Below are positions 11,095-23,188 of a DNA stretch of 64,000 nucleotides, in pieces. The position numbers and the translations under genes were made by a program. Positions within the stretch are counted from its first letter, which is position 1; each line of letters begins with the position of its first letter. Location: positions 25,992,267 to 26,056,266 of the forward strand of contig CM046338.1 in assembly GCA_025403435.1 (NCBI GenBank), written 5' to 3'. Below the pieces are notes generated by a model that was not told the origin of the DNA, searched no databases, and saw only the letters and a list, made by a program, of their open reading frames with translations. Source of the stretch: Artocarpus heterophyllus (taxonomy: Eukaryota; Streptophyta; Magnoliopsida; Rosales; Moraceae).

Positions 11095-11096
11095 GT

Positions 11097-11108
11097 TGGT
11101 ATCAGAGC
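11097..11108 (+). other. primer-binding site of gypsy 1
   Basis: TGGTATCAGAGC, a perfect 12-base match to the initiator tRNA-Met 3' end complement, two bases after the LTR ends at 11094. Confidence 0.92.
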
Positions 11109-11689
11109 GAAAATCTTGCCATCCTACTACACATCATCGTATGCTCCATTGCCATAGCTCAAGTAAGATAGTTTGATTTTAAGTATAAGAATGTTCAGTA
11201 CTACTTTATATGACACTGTTATGTTAATTACGACAATAAATATAGTATATGGCGGAGCCGCATCATGATCGTGATATGGAAGCTGATCGAAGAGCCAGCA
11301 TTGCTTTTCAAGATGTGATGCCATCGTGGTATTATGGGAGTCGGCAGCCTGGTGCAGACCGAATGGCTTCATGTAGTTAAAGTGATTTTTAATGCTTGTC
11401 ATATGCCATCGCATCTCCTGGTTTTATTGGCCTTAGGATTGTTGATGAGGGAAGCCTTAGTATGATGGTTAAGGATTGAACCTGACAAGCAACCACAAGA
11501 TTGGTAAGGTTTTAGAGGACAAATTCTAGCTGAGTTGCACCCATACCACCAGCAAACGTTATTCCAGTCTAGGTGATTCCGATGTTATGGGTGGATGGGA
11601 GACATCAATTGTACCTACGATTAGAATCAATATAAGGAAGATACGTAGGCGAACCGGTAGATCATTACATTCTTAAATTTTACCGTACC

Positions 11690-12022
11690 ATGGTACCACT
11701 GATTCCGCCACAATTACCCTTACGGTGCATATACGATTTGGTTTGGAGAGATCTTTCCAATGTGGTCCAGCAGCAAATGCAGTATCTGAGAAATTACCTT
11801 AGTATCCATGATTCTCTTATGGCGGCATTACATGCAGACCAGAATGTAGCCGCGTCATTAGAAGATCCTCCAGTAGGTATGGATGATGATGATGATGATG
11901 ATGATGATGCTAATGATGATAATAATAATAACATTGATGAAAAGCCTGTGCCTCTAGAGCCTATAATCGCCAGTGATGATAAGACGACTGATTCAGATAT
12001 GGAGGAAGAAGAGGAATCCTAA
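11690..12022 (+). CDS. acidic pre-gag open frame of gypsy 1, unknown function
   Basis: 110 codons starting with ATG in the context ACCATGG. The N-terminal half looks ordinary and partly helical (VVQQQMQYLRNYLSIHDSLM). The C-terminal half is a run of Asp (MDDDDDDDDDAN), Asn and Glu ending DMEEEEES. The Asp run is encoded by a GAT microsatellite. I do not recognise the family. It lies between the PBS and the gag start, where most chromoviruses have only a short leader. The 11250 frame may be an upstream remnant of the same reading unit. It may equally be a chance frame over a trinucleotide repeat. Confidence 0.35.
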   Translation: MVPLIPPQLPLRCIYDLVWRDLSNVVQQQMQYLRNYLSIHDSLMAALHADQNVAASLEDPPVGMDDDDDDDDDANDDNNNNIDEKPVPLEPIIASDDKTTDSDMEEEEES

Positions 12023-12329
12023 GGAGGATTCCGAATATAGTGACATGTCTAAAGTAGAGTCCGACAAAAAAAAAATTCATAAGAAAATCTTTGTGTATTA
12101 TGACGTACATAGATGAGATATTAGTATAGCTTTGGGCTTTGATGCCTTTGTATATGAATGTATGTTCGGCTAGTGGTGTCCTTCTCGGCAAGAAGGTATA
12201 TGTAGCTGGAAGTGATAATTGCTCCTGGAGATGATATGAATTGTTATGTATGAAAGGAAAGTATGTATGTATGTATGTTAGTTATGCATGTAATGTTATG
12301 AAGAATGTAAAAAGGAAATGAAAGAGGTT

Positions 12330-12480
12330 CATGAAATGAAATGAAATGAAATGTACGAAAGGAGATGAAATGAAATGTATGAATGCTTATGAAATGAAAT
12401 GTATGAAGGTAAAGGAAATGAAATGTATAAATGCTAATGAAATGAAATGTATGAAGGTAAAGAAAATGAAATGTATGAAG
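12330..12480 (+). repeat. GAAATGAAATG minisatellite upstream of gypsy 1 gag
   Basis: Repeated GAAATGAAATGTATGAA units of about 35-38 bp with an internal 5-bp GAAAT period. It creates a Phe/His-rich open frame on the opposite strand that is not a gene. Confidence 0.75.
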
Positions 12481-12626
12481 CAAGATATTGAGTTCATGTA
12501 ATTATGTATGTTTCATGTATTTATGTTGTTTGAATACATGCAATTATTGATTGGATACTATTAAGTTAATAGTATGTACTAACATAGTAACGAAAATATA
12601 CAATAAGTATATAACGATTGATAACA

Positions 12627-13700
12627 ATGGCGGATATACCAGGAGGACCGTGGAATCCAGATTTAATGGCTATGATCATGGAATTGCTCAAGAGCAGGAA
12701 ATGCAAGGTTTAAGGAAACAGTTAGCTAACCAGAATTCTGTATCACCAGCATGTATAGATACGCCACCCCCAGTACCGCCGCCACAGCAAGCGAAACTAG
12801 TAGTCCTAGCTATTCCGGTAGCATCTACTACCGAATTTTATGAAAGATTCTGGAGAATGAAGGCCCCAGAATTTGATGGATCTACAGACCCCTTAGAGGT
12901 CGACGATTGGCTTATAGGCATAGAAAGGTTCTGAAATTTATGGGACTTAACGACTATGAAAAAGTCCTATACGCTTTGTTTTCTCTCACTAAAGATGCTA
13001 GGAGACGATGGGAGTCGGTAGAGAGTAAAAGGAATGTAGACAAAATGACAGGGCCATATTTCGTTTAAGAATTTGGCAGGGCTTATTTTAATGTAGAAAC
13101 CATGACAGCCAACAAGAAGAATTTAATAATTTTAAGCATGGCAATATGTCCGTAGCTGACGCTGTAAAGAGGTTTAATCAGCTAGCACGGCTTTGTCTTG
13201 AGTTAATACCCACTGATCGAGAACAAATAAGACGATTAATGAGAATGTTCAAAACCGACATTCCCCTTGTAGTCGATATTGGAGGGCAAGCTCCCAAGGA
13301 TGTAGAGAATTGCATCAAACGGGCGACCAAAGTTGAGTTTAGAATTGCCCGTGGTAAGGAGGAAAGAGCAAGGATTTTCAAAGCATAGAAGGAGGAGAAA
13401 GCTTTGGCCAAGGAAAGTCAAGTTGTACAAGTATAAGGACAAGGAAGTGTTCCAAGTCAAGGGCCGTCCTAGAATGTTCAAGCGGGATGCAACTGCACTG
13501 CTAACAACAAGAGGAAATGGAACGTGAATAATTCAAAGAATCCAAAAGGTCAACCCCATAGGAAACAACAAATCCCTTTGCAGTCAATGCAGGAAAAGAC
13601 ATGCAGGGGAATGCAAGGCTGGCACGAACAAGTACTATATATGTGGGAAAGAAGGGCATTATGCCATGAATTGTTTTTATGATTCCCAAAGTCAGAACAA
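12627..13700 (+). pseudogene. gypsy 1 gag (degenerate)
   Basis: The likely start is the ATG at 12627 (MADIPGGPWNPDLM). A frameshift near 12690 moves the frame, after which the gag core continues (FYERFWRMKAPEFDGSTDP, VDDWLIGIERF). A second frame break and stops follow before MSVADAVKRFNQLARLCLEL at 13146. The nucleocapsid end has CSQCRKRHAGEC and YICGKEGHYAMNC near 13568-13680; the first Cys of the CCHC knuckle is Tyr in the second motif. Gag would form the particle that packages element RNA. As it stands it cannot be translated through. Confidence 0.8.
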
Positions 13701-13875
13701 TCAGGCTCAGCAGAGGTCTCAAGGAAACCAATTGCGTATGGTTCAAGTTCAGGCACAAATTGAAGTCCCTAGTGTCAGTCAAGGGCGACTAGAAGCTCTG
13801 GAACCAAGTGGGCGAATTTATGCCTACATGAAGAAGGAAGAAGATGCAGGAACCTCATTGGTGGTGACAGGTTAG

Positions 13876-14558
13876 TCTTCTATTGCCCACACTGATGTAT
13901 ATATTTTATTTAATTCTGGAGCAACATATTCGTTTGTATCGCTTAAGTTTACGAAACGAATAGGAAGTAAAAGAGATAGGATAGAGCAAACCTTTAGAAT
14001 TGCACTACCCTCTGGGAAGGTATTGAGTGCTGCTTATTGGTTACGTTATGTACTATTCCCAATAGTCATACGTGGAAGGAAATTGTATATTGATTTGATA
14101 ATAATCGACATACAAGATTATGATGTCATCCTAGGAACGAATTTCCTAAGGAAATACACAGCTAAGATTAGTCGTCGACACCACAAGGGTACGTTTCGGC
14201 CTTCTGGAAGTGAGAAGTTTATGTATTCAGGGAAAGTTTCCCCAAAGCTCCCAAGGCATTGACTTCAGCATTAAAGGCAAGGAAGATGTTGGAAAATGAT
14301 GTACCGGTTATCTGGTGAATATAATAAGGAAAGATAAAGAAGCTCAGTTAGGACCAGAGAAGGTCCCCATAGTAAAGGAATTTATTGATGTGTTTCCGGA
14401 CGAGTTGCCAGACTTACCACTGGAACGAAAAATTTCATTTGAAATCGAATTGACGCCCGAAACAGCCACAATTTTTAAGGCGCCATATCAAATGACTCTA
14501 GGGAAACTCAAGGAACTTCAGGTGCAACTAAAGGAACTATTGGACAAGGAGTTCATTC
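13876..14558 (+). pseudogene. gypsy 1 protease and N-terminal RT (degenerate, cut by solo LTR)
   Basis: The aspartic protease region reads LFNSGATYSFV at about 13906-13938. The catalytic Asp expected in DSG is Asn (AAT at 13912-13914), so this copy is catalytically dead. An in-frame TAG at 13873 precedes it. The flap and C-terminal part (YDVILGTNFLRKY) end at 14262. The RT connection follows from 14315 (FIDVFPDELPDLP, then LKELLDKEFI). It stops where the solo copia LTR inserted at 14559; RT resumes at 16582. Confidence 0.85.
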
Positions 14559-16576
14559 TGTTGGAAACAAAGTGCGTAGCGAAATTTAAAAAAAAAATTT
14601 CATCAGAGTAATTTTCAAAACACAAGTTTGACATGTTATATATATAAATTAGACAGATCTTACTAACCTCAGTGTGCCGAAGAACCTCCGCAACCTGTGT
14701 AGAGAAGTAACATTCCAGAAGAGCTTCAACCAACTGGTCTTCTTTGCTTTTCTCTATCCACAACTGGAGTGAGTGTGGGCTCACACTTACAGCTCTTCCA
14801 CCGGTGACTCTACTTCCAACCAATAGAGAGAGCCCAAAGCTAGTGTTCGTGATTTGTGAACAAAAGCTCTCAGGGAGTTTTCAGATGCTCACTAGAAGAG
14901 TATCACTCTTAATCTCTCAAATTGATCTAAGTAAATCATGAGACTCACTCCCTTTATATAGCTATTGGTCCTAGGGTCAGTCCATATCAGATTAGGTCTC
15001 AAAAACTCGAAACAGAATCAAGTTTGGATCAATATCTGATAAGATCTGCGTGAAAATGCATAATCTTATCTCTCGCTGATCGGCAGGCCGAACATGCCCC
15101 ATCGACAGGCCGAACACGTCATTCAGCTGGCCAAACTCCCGAGAAAAAATCTCCGTGAATCTTTTATTTTTCACCCGAGATTCTAAAGGATAAAGACTCA
15201 GTTTTGATTCAAATAACCCAATAGAGAAGTTATCTGATCAAAACAAACTTTATCAAGATAATCTCTAAGAAAATAAATCAATTCACAATAATTCTACAAG
15301 TTTATCTTGTTCTAATTTGTCCAAAATTAAAACAACCGATAAACAGAGAAGAATTATCTAATCGTAATAATTCAATAAGTTTATCTTGAACTAATTTCTT
15401 ACAAAATTAATTCAACCGATAAACAGACATGAATTATTTGATTCTTACAAATTTTAAACCAATCTGATAAATCTGACATAAGTCACCAATTATTGAAAAA
15501 GTACGCCGTGTCGTTACAGGACTTTGTGAGCTAGCAAAGGGGACCAAAATGGACCTATAAAGTTCAAGCTCATGATAATTATGAAACCCAATATCCCAGA
15601 TATATATTTCACAATTATCAACTCCAACGCTACTCCATTAAAAGCTTGAAGCTGCACTCTCGAACTTTATAGAATTACGAAGCTCGTATAGCTAAGTCTC
15701 CATGACATGTCATAGTGTATCGCATCCCCATATGATCATCCATAATCGGCTTAAGAACAAGTTCTGTCTTACCTTCCCGATTATTTTTATCTTACGTTCC
15801 ATTGTCTCACTATTGGAAAACTTTCCATCCAAAGATAGTATACCATTCGGTTGCACCTATGTATCCAAATGGTTAAGCGCTCCAGTTTTTCAATTACAGG
15901 ACAACGCATATAAGAGGATATCATTACTCCTAAAGAGGAGCTATGGATTCCATATCTATGAATAACAAGTCTACGCTATCAAGAGTCATGTCTCCAACGT
16001 ACCGGTATGCATACCACTATTGAGATGTGGGTGTCACCCTTTGGCACATCAAAAGACACAAGTCGAGACAACGGGCCCATTATTCATCTCAGGATTAAGA
16101 TACAATACAAATGACTGTCTAAAGTGAATCGATTTGCCGAGACAGAATTATTAATCCAAATCAATTCACTTTATGTCCCGATCCAACACATCGTCACCTA
16201 TGACAACGTGCCAATGTTTCTATTCACAAAGTCCAACTCCGATGGTCAAGACAAACCATCTCCCATAAGGGATATAGACAACATAACAATCTTTACATGA
16301 ATAAAGTGCCCAACTTTATTCCCTCGATTGCGGATCATATGTTTTATACCGTCACCTTAAGAATCGTGTCTTCCGCATAATCAGTCCATCATATGCCCAA
16401 TTCTTAAGGTTTAGACTGACAGTCTCAGACTACTGTTTGCTTATCATACATTCAACAAATATGAATGTAAAGAGGACAAGATTTGGTATATATATAAATG
16501 AATAAATTCTTTATTGATAAAAAATGTCTCCAAAAATGTATTACATTTTTACTCCTTAAGGCATACATGTCTAACA
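14559..16576 (-). repeat. solo copia LTR inside gypsy 1 RT
   Basis: 2018 bp with the copia LTR ends in minus orientation (TGTTAGACATG...TTTCCAACA). Flanks are CATTC (14554-14558) and CATCC (16577-16581), a TSD with one changed base. RT coding resumes directly after it. No internal sequence remains, so it arose by recombination between the two LTRs of a former full element. It is more diverged from the A and B LTRs than those are from each other, and its CGGCAGGCCGA cluster (15075-15145) has decayed. Confidence 0.92.
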
Positions 16577-16581
16577 CATCC

Positions 16582-18253
16582 GACCAAGTTATTCCCCATG
16601 GGAAGCACCTATTCTATTTGATAAGAAGAAGGATGGAATGTTATGAATGTGTATTGATTACCAGGAACTAAACAAGGTCACGATTAAGAACAAGTATCAA
16701 CTTCCAAGGATCAATGATTTGTTTAATCAATTGAAAGGAGCGTTGGTATTCTCAAAGATTGATCTGCGCTTAGGATATCATTAACTTCGAGTTAAAGAAG
16801 AAGATATACCGACAACAGCGTTCCAAACATGTTATGGGCATTATAAGTTATGCATCATGCCTTTTAGACTGACCAATGCCCTAGCAGCTTTCATGGATCT
16901 CGTGAATTGAAGAATACCTCGATAAGTTCATTATTGTCTTCATCGACGATATTTTCATATACTCAAGAACGCCAGAGGAACATGAAAAGCACTTGAGGAT
17001 TGCACTATAATTATTAAGAAGGCATCAATTGTACGCCAAGTTCTCAAAATGTAAGTTTTGGCTAGAAAAGGTTCAATTCTACGGACACATGGTGACACGA
17101 GAAGAAGTATCTATCGATCTTTTCAAAGTTGAGCAGTGAATAAGTGGCCTACACTGAAAAATGTGTCAGAAATGATAAGTTTCCTTGGTTTAACGGGATA
17201 CTATCGATGTTTTGTAGAAGGATTTTCTAACTTGTAGCACCATTCACTGCACTTACGTGAAAAGCAGCGAAGTATGAATAGACTAAGAAATGCGAAGAAA
17301 GTTTCCAAGGATTAAAAAGGGTGACTTATAAGTACACTAGTACTGACAATACCAGATTCAAACATGGAACGTTCGTGATCTATAGTGATGCATAAAAAAC
17401 AGGATTGGGAGCTGTATTGCAAAATGGAAAAGTGATTGCTTACGCATCCCAACAGTTAAAGGATTATAAAAGGAATTATCCGACATATGACTTAGAGTTA
17501 GCGGCGGTTGTATTTGTGTTAAAAAAAATGGTGTCACTACCTGTATGGAGCTAAATATGAAATTTATACAGACCATTAGAGTCTGAAGTGCATCTTCATA
17601 CAGAAAGAGCTCAACATGGGGCAGCAAAGGTGGCTAGAGTTAGTTAAAGACTACGACTGTGAGATTTTATATCACCCGGGAAAGGCTAATTAAGTTGCCA
17701 ATGCCCTTAGTCGTAGAACAACGTCCTTGCTAGTAACGGTATAGATGATACCAAAACCTCTCCAAAAGGGATTTGATGGAAGCAGGAATAGAGCTAGTCA
17801 CTAGAAGATTAGCTAATTTGTCCTTTCAATTAACGATCTTAGAGAACTTAAAAGAGCGACAAGAAGTAGATCCGTTGCTACTTAAAGTTAGGAATGAAGT
17901 TCTTGAAAACAAAGAAATCAAATTTAGCATCTTAGAAGATAGCATTCTCCCTCATAAGGGCAGAATCTACATCCCCAATGATAAAGAATTAAAGAAGCAA
18001 GTATTAGAAGAAACTCATGAAGCACCATATGTGGCTCATCTAGGAGCTACTAAAATGTACCAAGATTTGAAAGAACACTATTGGTGGAATGGAATGAAGA
18101 ATGATGTCGCGAGATTCATCAGCAAATGCCTTACATGGTAGAAGGTGAAAGCTGAGCATCAATGGCCAATAGGTGAATTACAAAAAAATTGATATCCCAG
18201 AGTGGAAATAGGATCAGATAACTATGGACCTCATAACTGGGCTACCCAGAACT
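16582..18253 (+). pseudogene. gypsy 1 RT core, RNase H and integrase N-terminus (degenerate)
   Basis: RT motifs are readable in shifting frames: [28 protein letters not shown] then a stop, and [10 protein letters not shown] at 16936-16965 with both catalytic Asp kept. RNase H follows (YSDA at about 17380, [24 protein letters not shown] then TAA). The integrase zinc-binding region is the best preserved part (17773-18141, AHLGATKMYQDLKEHYWWNG ... KCLTW), but the last Cys of the HHCC set is Trp and the next codon is TAG. It ends at DLITGLPRT, where copia C inserted (TSD GAACT at 18249-18253). Confidence 0.88.
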
Positions 18254-18407
18254 TGTTAGACATGTATGCCCTAAGGAGTAAAAATGTAATACATTTTTGG
18301 AGACATTTTTTATCAATAAAGAATTTATTCATTTATATATATACCAAATCTTGTCCTCTTTACATTCATATTTGTTGAATGTATGATAAGCAAACAGTAG
18401 TCTGAGA
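18254..18407 (+). repeat. copia C 5' LTR, left fragment
   Basis: Begins TGTTAGACATGTATGCC in plus orientation and runs to the TGAGA (18403-18407) duplicated by the copy B insertion. The LTR continues at 28059. Confidence 0.93.
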
Positions 18408-20440
18408 TGTTGGAAACAAAGTGCGCAGCGGAATTTTTAAAAATTTTCATCAGAGTATTTTCTAAAATACAAGTATGACATGTTATATGTATAAATTAAA
18501 CAGATCTTACTAACCTCAGTGTGCCGAAGAAACTCCGCGACCTGTGTAGAGAAGTAACGTTCCAGAAGAGCCTCAACCAACTGGTCTTCTTTGCTATTCT
18601 CTATCCACAACCGGAGTGAGTGTGGGCTCACACGTACAGCTCTTCCACCGGTGACTCTCCTTCCAACCAATAGAGAGAACCCAAAGCTAGTGTTCGTGAT
18701 TTGTAAACAAAAGCTCTCAGGGAGTTTTCAGATGCTCACTAGAAGAGTATCACTCTTAATCTCTCAAATTGATCTGAGTAAATCATTAGACTCACTCCCT
18801 TTTTATACCTATTGGTCCTTGGGGTCAGTCCATATCAGATTAGGTCTCAAAAATCGAAACAGAATCAAGTTCGGATCAATATCTGATAAGATACGCGTGA
18901 AAAACGCGTAATCTTAGCTGTCGCGGTCGGCATGCCGAACTGTGAGATAGGCAGGCCGAACTGGCCAATTCGGCAGGCCGAACTTTCTGATCGGCAGGCC
19001 GAACTGCCGAGAAAAAATCTCCGCGAATCTTTTATTTTCCACCCGAGATTCTAAAGGATAAAGTCTCAGTTTTGATTCAAATAGCCCAATAGAAAAGATA
19101 TCTGATCAAAACAAACTTTATCAAGATAATCTCTAAGAAAATAAATCAATTCACAATAATTCTACAAGTTTATCTTGTTCTAATTGTCCAAAATTAAAAC
19201 AACCGATAAACAGACAAGAATTATCCGAACGCCATAATTCAACAAGTTCATCTTGAACTAATTTCTTACATAATTAATTCAACCGATAAACAGACATGAA
19301 TTATTTGATTCTTATAAATTTTAAACCAATCTGATAAATCCGACATAAGTCACCAATTATTGGAAAAGCACGCCGTGTCGTTACAGGATTTTGTGAGCTA
19401 GCAAAGGGGACCAAAATGGACCTATAAAGTTCAAGCTCATGATAATTATGAAACCCAATATCCCAGATATACATTTCACAATTATCAACTCCAACGCTAC
19501 TCCACTAAAAGCTTGGAGCTGCACTCTCAAACTTTATAGAATTACGAAGCTCGTGTAGCTAAGTCTCCATGACATATCATAGTGTATCGCATCCCCATAT
19601 GATCATCCATAATCGGCTTAAGGACAAGTTCTGTCTTACCTTCCCGATTATTTTTATCTTACGTTCCATTGTCTCACCATTAGAAAACTTACCATCCAAA
19701 GATAGTATACCATTCGGTTACACCTATGTATCCAAATGGTTGAGCGCTCCAGTTTTCCAATTACAGGACAACGCATATAAGAGGATATCATTACTCCTAA
19801 AGAGGAGCTATGGATTCCATATCTATGAATAACAAGTCTACGCTATCAAGAGTCATGCCTCCAACGTACCGGCATGCATGCCACTATAGAGATGTGGGAG
19901 TCACCCATTGGTACATCAAAAGACACAAGTCGAGACAACGGGCCCATTATTCATCTCAGGATTAAGATACAATACAAACGACTGTCTAAAGTGAATCGAT
20001 TTGCCAAGACAGAATTATTAATCCAAATCAATTCACTTTATGTCCCGATCCAACACATCGTCACCTATGACAACGCGCCAATGTTTCTATTCACGGAGTC
20101 CAACTCCGATGGCCAAGACAAACCATCTCCCAAAAGGGATATAGACAACATAACAATCTTTACATGAATAAAGCGCCCAACTTTATTCCCTCGATTGCGG
20201 ATCATATATTTTAGACCATCACCTTAAGAGTCGTGTCTACCGCATAATCATCCCATCATATGCCCAACTCTTAAGGTTTAGACTGACAGTCTCAGACTAC
20301 TGTTTGCTTATCATACATTCAACAAATATGAACGTAAAGAGGACAATATTTGGTATATATAAATGAATAAATTCTTTATTGATAAAAATGTCTCCAAAAA
20401 CGTATTACATTTTTACTCCTTAGAGCATACATGTCTAACA
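18408..20440 (-). repeat. copia B 3' LTR
   Basis: 2033 bp, ends as in copy A. The CGGCAGGCCGA cluster is at about 18925-19010 and the TATA box at about 18799-18808 (minus strand). Confidence 0.95.
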
Positions 20441-20450
20441 ATCTCCCACT
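20441..20450 (-). other. polypurine tract of copia B
   Basis: The minus strand reads AGTGGGAGAT immediately before the TGTTAG of the 3' LTR. It overlaps no coding sequence; pol stops at 20455. Confidence 0.85.
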
Positions 20451-20454
20451 TGCA

Positions 20455-23188
20455 CTAAGTGAGTAAATACTGCAAATTTCGCATCCCCATAGCTTCCACA
20501 TGCCTTTCGAAGACTCTCCCAGAAAGTGTCTTCGTAAATGGATCAGCTAAATTGTCCTCTGACGCGATCTTGCACACCGTGACATGCCCGCTCTCAACGA
20601 AGTCCTTTATCACATGATACTTCCGATCAATATGCTTACTCTTCTTGTGAAATCTTGGTTCCTTAGCATTAGCTACCGCCGCACTGTTATCACAGTACAG
20701 TGATACCGCTTTATCCATACCAGGAACTACCTCAAGATCCCCAAGGAACTTGCGGAGCCACACAGCTTCTTTCGAAGCATCACTAGCCGCCACATACTCG
20801 GCCTCCATCGTTGAATCCGAAGTGCAATCTTGCTTCGCACTTCTCCAACTGATGGCACCGCCACCCAGAGTAAACACAAACCCTGAAGTCGATTTCCTAG
20901 AATCCAAGCAGGATTGAAAATCCGAATCAGTGTATCCTAGAGGAGTTAAATCCTCACCCGAATACACAAGCATATACCCTCGAGTCCTTCTCAGGTACTT
21001 GAAAATATGCTTTACCGCAACCCAATGGTTTGGTCCTGGATCCGCCTGAAATCGACTCACAATCCCGACCGCATAGCTAATATCCGGTCGAGTGCAAAGC
21101 ATGGCATACATGAGACTACCCACTGCCGAAGCATAAGGTACCTTCTTCATGTATTCTCTTTCTTCATTAGACTTTGGAGAGTCTTTCTTAGAAAGAGTAA
21201 TTCCAGACCTAGATGGTTGCCCACCTTTCTTGGAATCCTGCATTGCAAACCTCCTGAGAATTTTATCTATGTAGCTGGCCTGTGACAAAGCTATCATTTT
21301 GTTCTTCCTATCCCGCAAGATCTGGATACCGAGAACAAAATTAGCCTCACCCAAGTCCTTCATGTCAAACTGCTTGGTCAACCATAATTTGACCGATGAC
21401 AACGCCCCAACGTCATTGCCAATTAGCAGAATGTCATCTACATAGAGTAGTAGAAAAACCACCTTCCCATTCTTAATGTGTTTGTAAACACATGGTTCAT
21501 CCACATTTTGTGTGAACCCATAAGTCTTGATCACTTGATCAAATCTTATGTTCCAAGAACGAGAAGCCTGCTTAAGTCCATAAATAGACTTTAGCAACTT
21601 ACAAACCTTACCCTCTTGACCCGTGACCTTGAACCCGTCTGGTTGTTCCATATAAATGGACTCATCAAGATAGCCATTCAGAAAAGCCGTCTTGACATCC
21701 ATCTGCCAAATCTCGTAGTCGAGAGCGGCAGCTATGGACAAGAGAATCCGGATGGACTTAAGCATGGCTACAGGCGAAAAGGTTTCCTCATAATCGATTC
21801 CTTCCTTTTGCGTATAACCCTTAGCTACCAGTCTAGCCTTAAAGGTTTCGACCTTTCCATCCACTCCTCTTTTCCTCTTGTAGATCCACTTACACCCTAT
21901 GGGTTTTACCCCTTCGGGAAGATCCACAAGCTCCCAGACCCGATTAGTCTTCATAGACTTCATCTCAATGTTCATGGCCTCTGTCCAGAGTCTTGAATCA
22001 ACATCCTCCATAGCTTCTGCGTAAGTATAAGGATCCCTGTCATGTTCATCCGGTTCAGCCAAAAAGACCTCCCCATTGAACATATACCTCTCAGGTTGAC
22101 GCCCGATCCTCCCACTACGCCGAAGCCCCTGAGGTTGTTGTTCAGGTTTGTTTGGTTTTTCTACACCGATCGGAATGGTTTCGTTCGGAACCTCCGGAGT
22201 AAACGGATCACCCCTCAACTCCTCAAGCACCACTTTGCTTTGAGGTTTAAAGTCGTTCATGTAACTCTCCTCAAGGAAAGTTGCATTAGTTGAAACCACG
22301 ACTTTATTTTCCTTTGGGTTATAAAAATAACCCCCTTTAGTCCCTTTTGGATATCCTACAAACACGCAAACTTCTAAACGTGCTTCCAACTTATTCGGAT
22401 CCTTAAACAGGACATGAGCTGGACATCCCCATATGCGAATATGGTTTAAGGATGTCTTCCGTCTTGTCCACAACTCGTGAGGAGTTTTAGGGACCGATTT
22501 TGAAGGCACATTGTTCAAAAGATAACATGCGGTTTGTAGTGCATATCCCCAAAAGGATAAAGGCAATGATGAATAACTCATCATGGACCGAATCATGTCC
22601 CACAAAGTCCTATTCCTTCTCTCTGCTACGCCATTCTGCTGCGGAGTGCCCGGCGCAGTCAAATGGGATAAAATCCCATTCTCTAACAAGTGTCCCAAGA
22701 ACTCATCAGAAAGGTATTCTCCACCTCGATCTGATCGAAGTGCCTTTATGGGTCTACCCAATTGCTTTTCCACTTCAGCCCGAAACTCCCTGAATTTATC
22801 ATAAGTTTCGCTTTTGTGGTGCATTAGGTACACATACCCATATTATTGAGTAATCGTCAATAAAAGTAACGAAGTACTCATACCCTCCTCGTGCCCGGAT
22901 GTTCATCGGTCCGCAAACATCACTATGCACAAGTTCTAGAACCCCTTCGGCCCTATTGCCCTTAGACCCGTATGGTCTTTTGGTCATTTTACCCTCTAAA
23001 CAAGACTCACATTGAGGTATAGATTCCACCTTTAAGTGACTTAAAGGTCCATCCCTTACCAACCTTTGAATCCTATTTAGGTTAATATGGCCAAGGCGCA
23101 AATGCCAAAGATAAGTCTTATTAGAGTGAGAAGTTTTAAGTCTTTTTGAGTTATTATCATTTATCTCAGCATTAAGCAACAAGTCCAT
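20455..23188 (-). pseudogene. copia pol (copy B): integrase, RT, RNase H, nearly intact
   Basis: The frame 22833-20455 holds, in order, the integrase core after its first catalytic block ([11 protein letters not shown], then the Glu in [10 protein letters not shown]), the RT ([35 protein letters not shown] near 21445) and RNase H ([20 protein letters not shown]), ending NLQYLLT. The preceding part, 23188-22799, carries the HHCC zinc-binding region, SDVCGPM and FIDDYS. The two overlap because a base is inserted near 22843 (ATATTATTGAG here, ATATCTTGAG in copy A). Everything else, including the Trp and the run that are broken in copy A, is intact, so this is the best pol in the window. Confidence 0.94.

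Larger units (their letters stand above)
11109..12626 (+). other. gypsy 1 leader between PBS and gag
   Basis: 1.5 kb. It starts with a block also present in the non-autonomous element at 53160-53210 (CCATAGCTCAAGTAAG). A decayed frame beginning MAEPHHDRDMEADRR is at 11250-11380 and an acidic frame at 11690-12022. It ends in a GAAATGAAATG minisatellite (12330-12480). Apart from these nothing is recognisable. Confidence 0.6.

Noticed and set aside
12244..12483. Minus-strand Phe/His-rich frame
   Set aside because: Translation of the GAAATG minisatellite.
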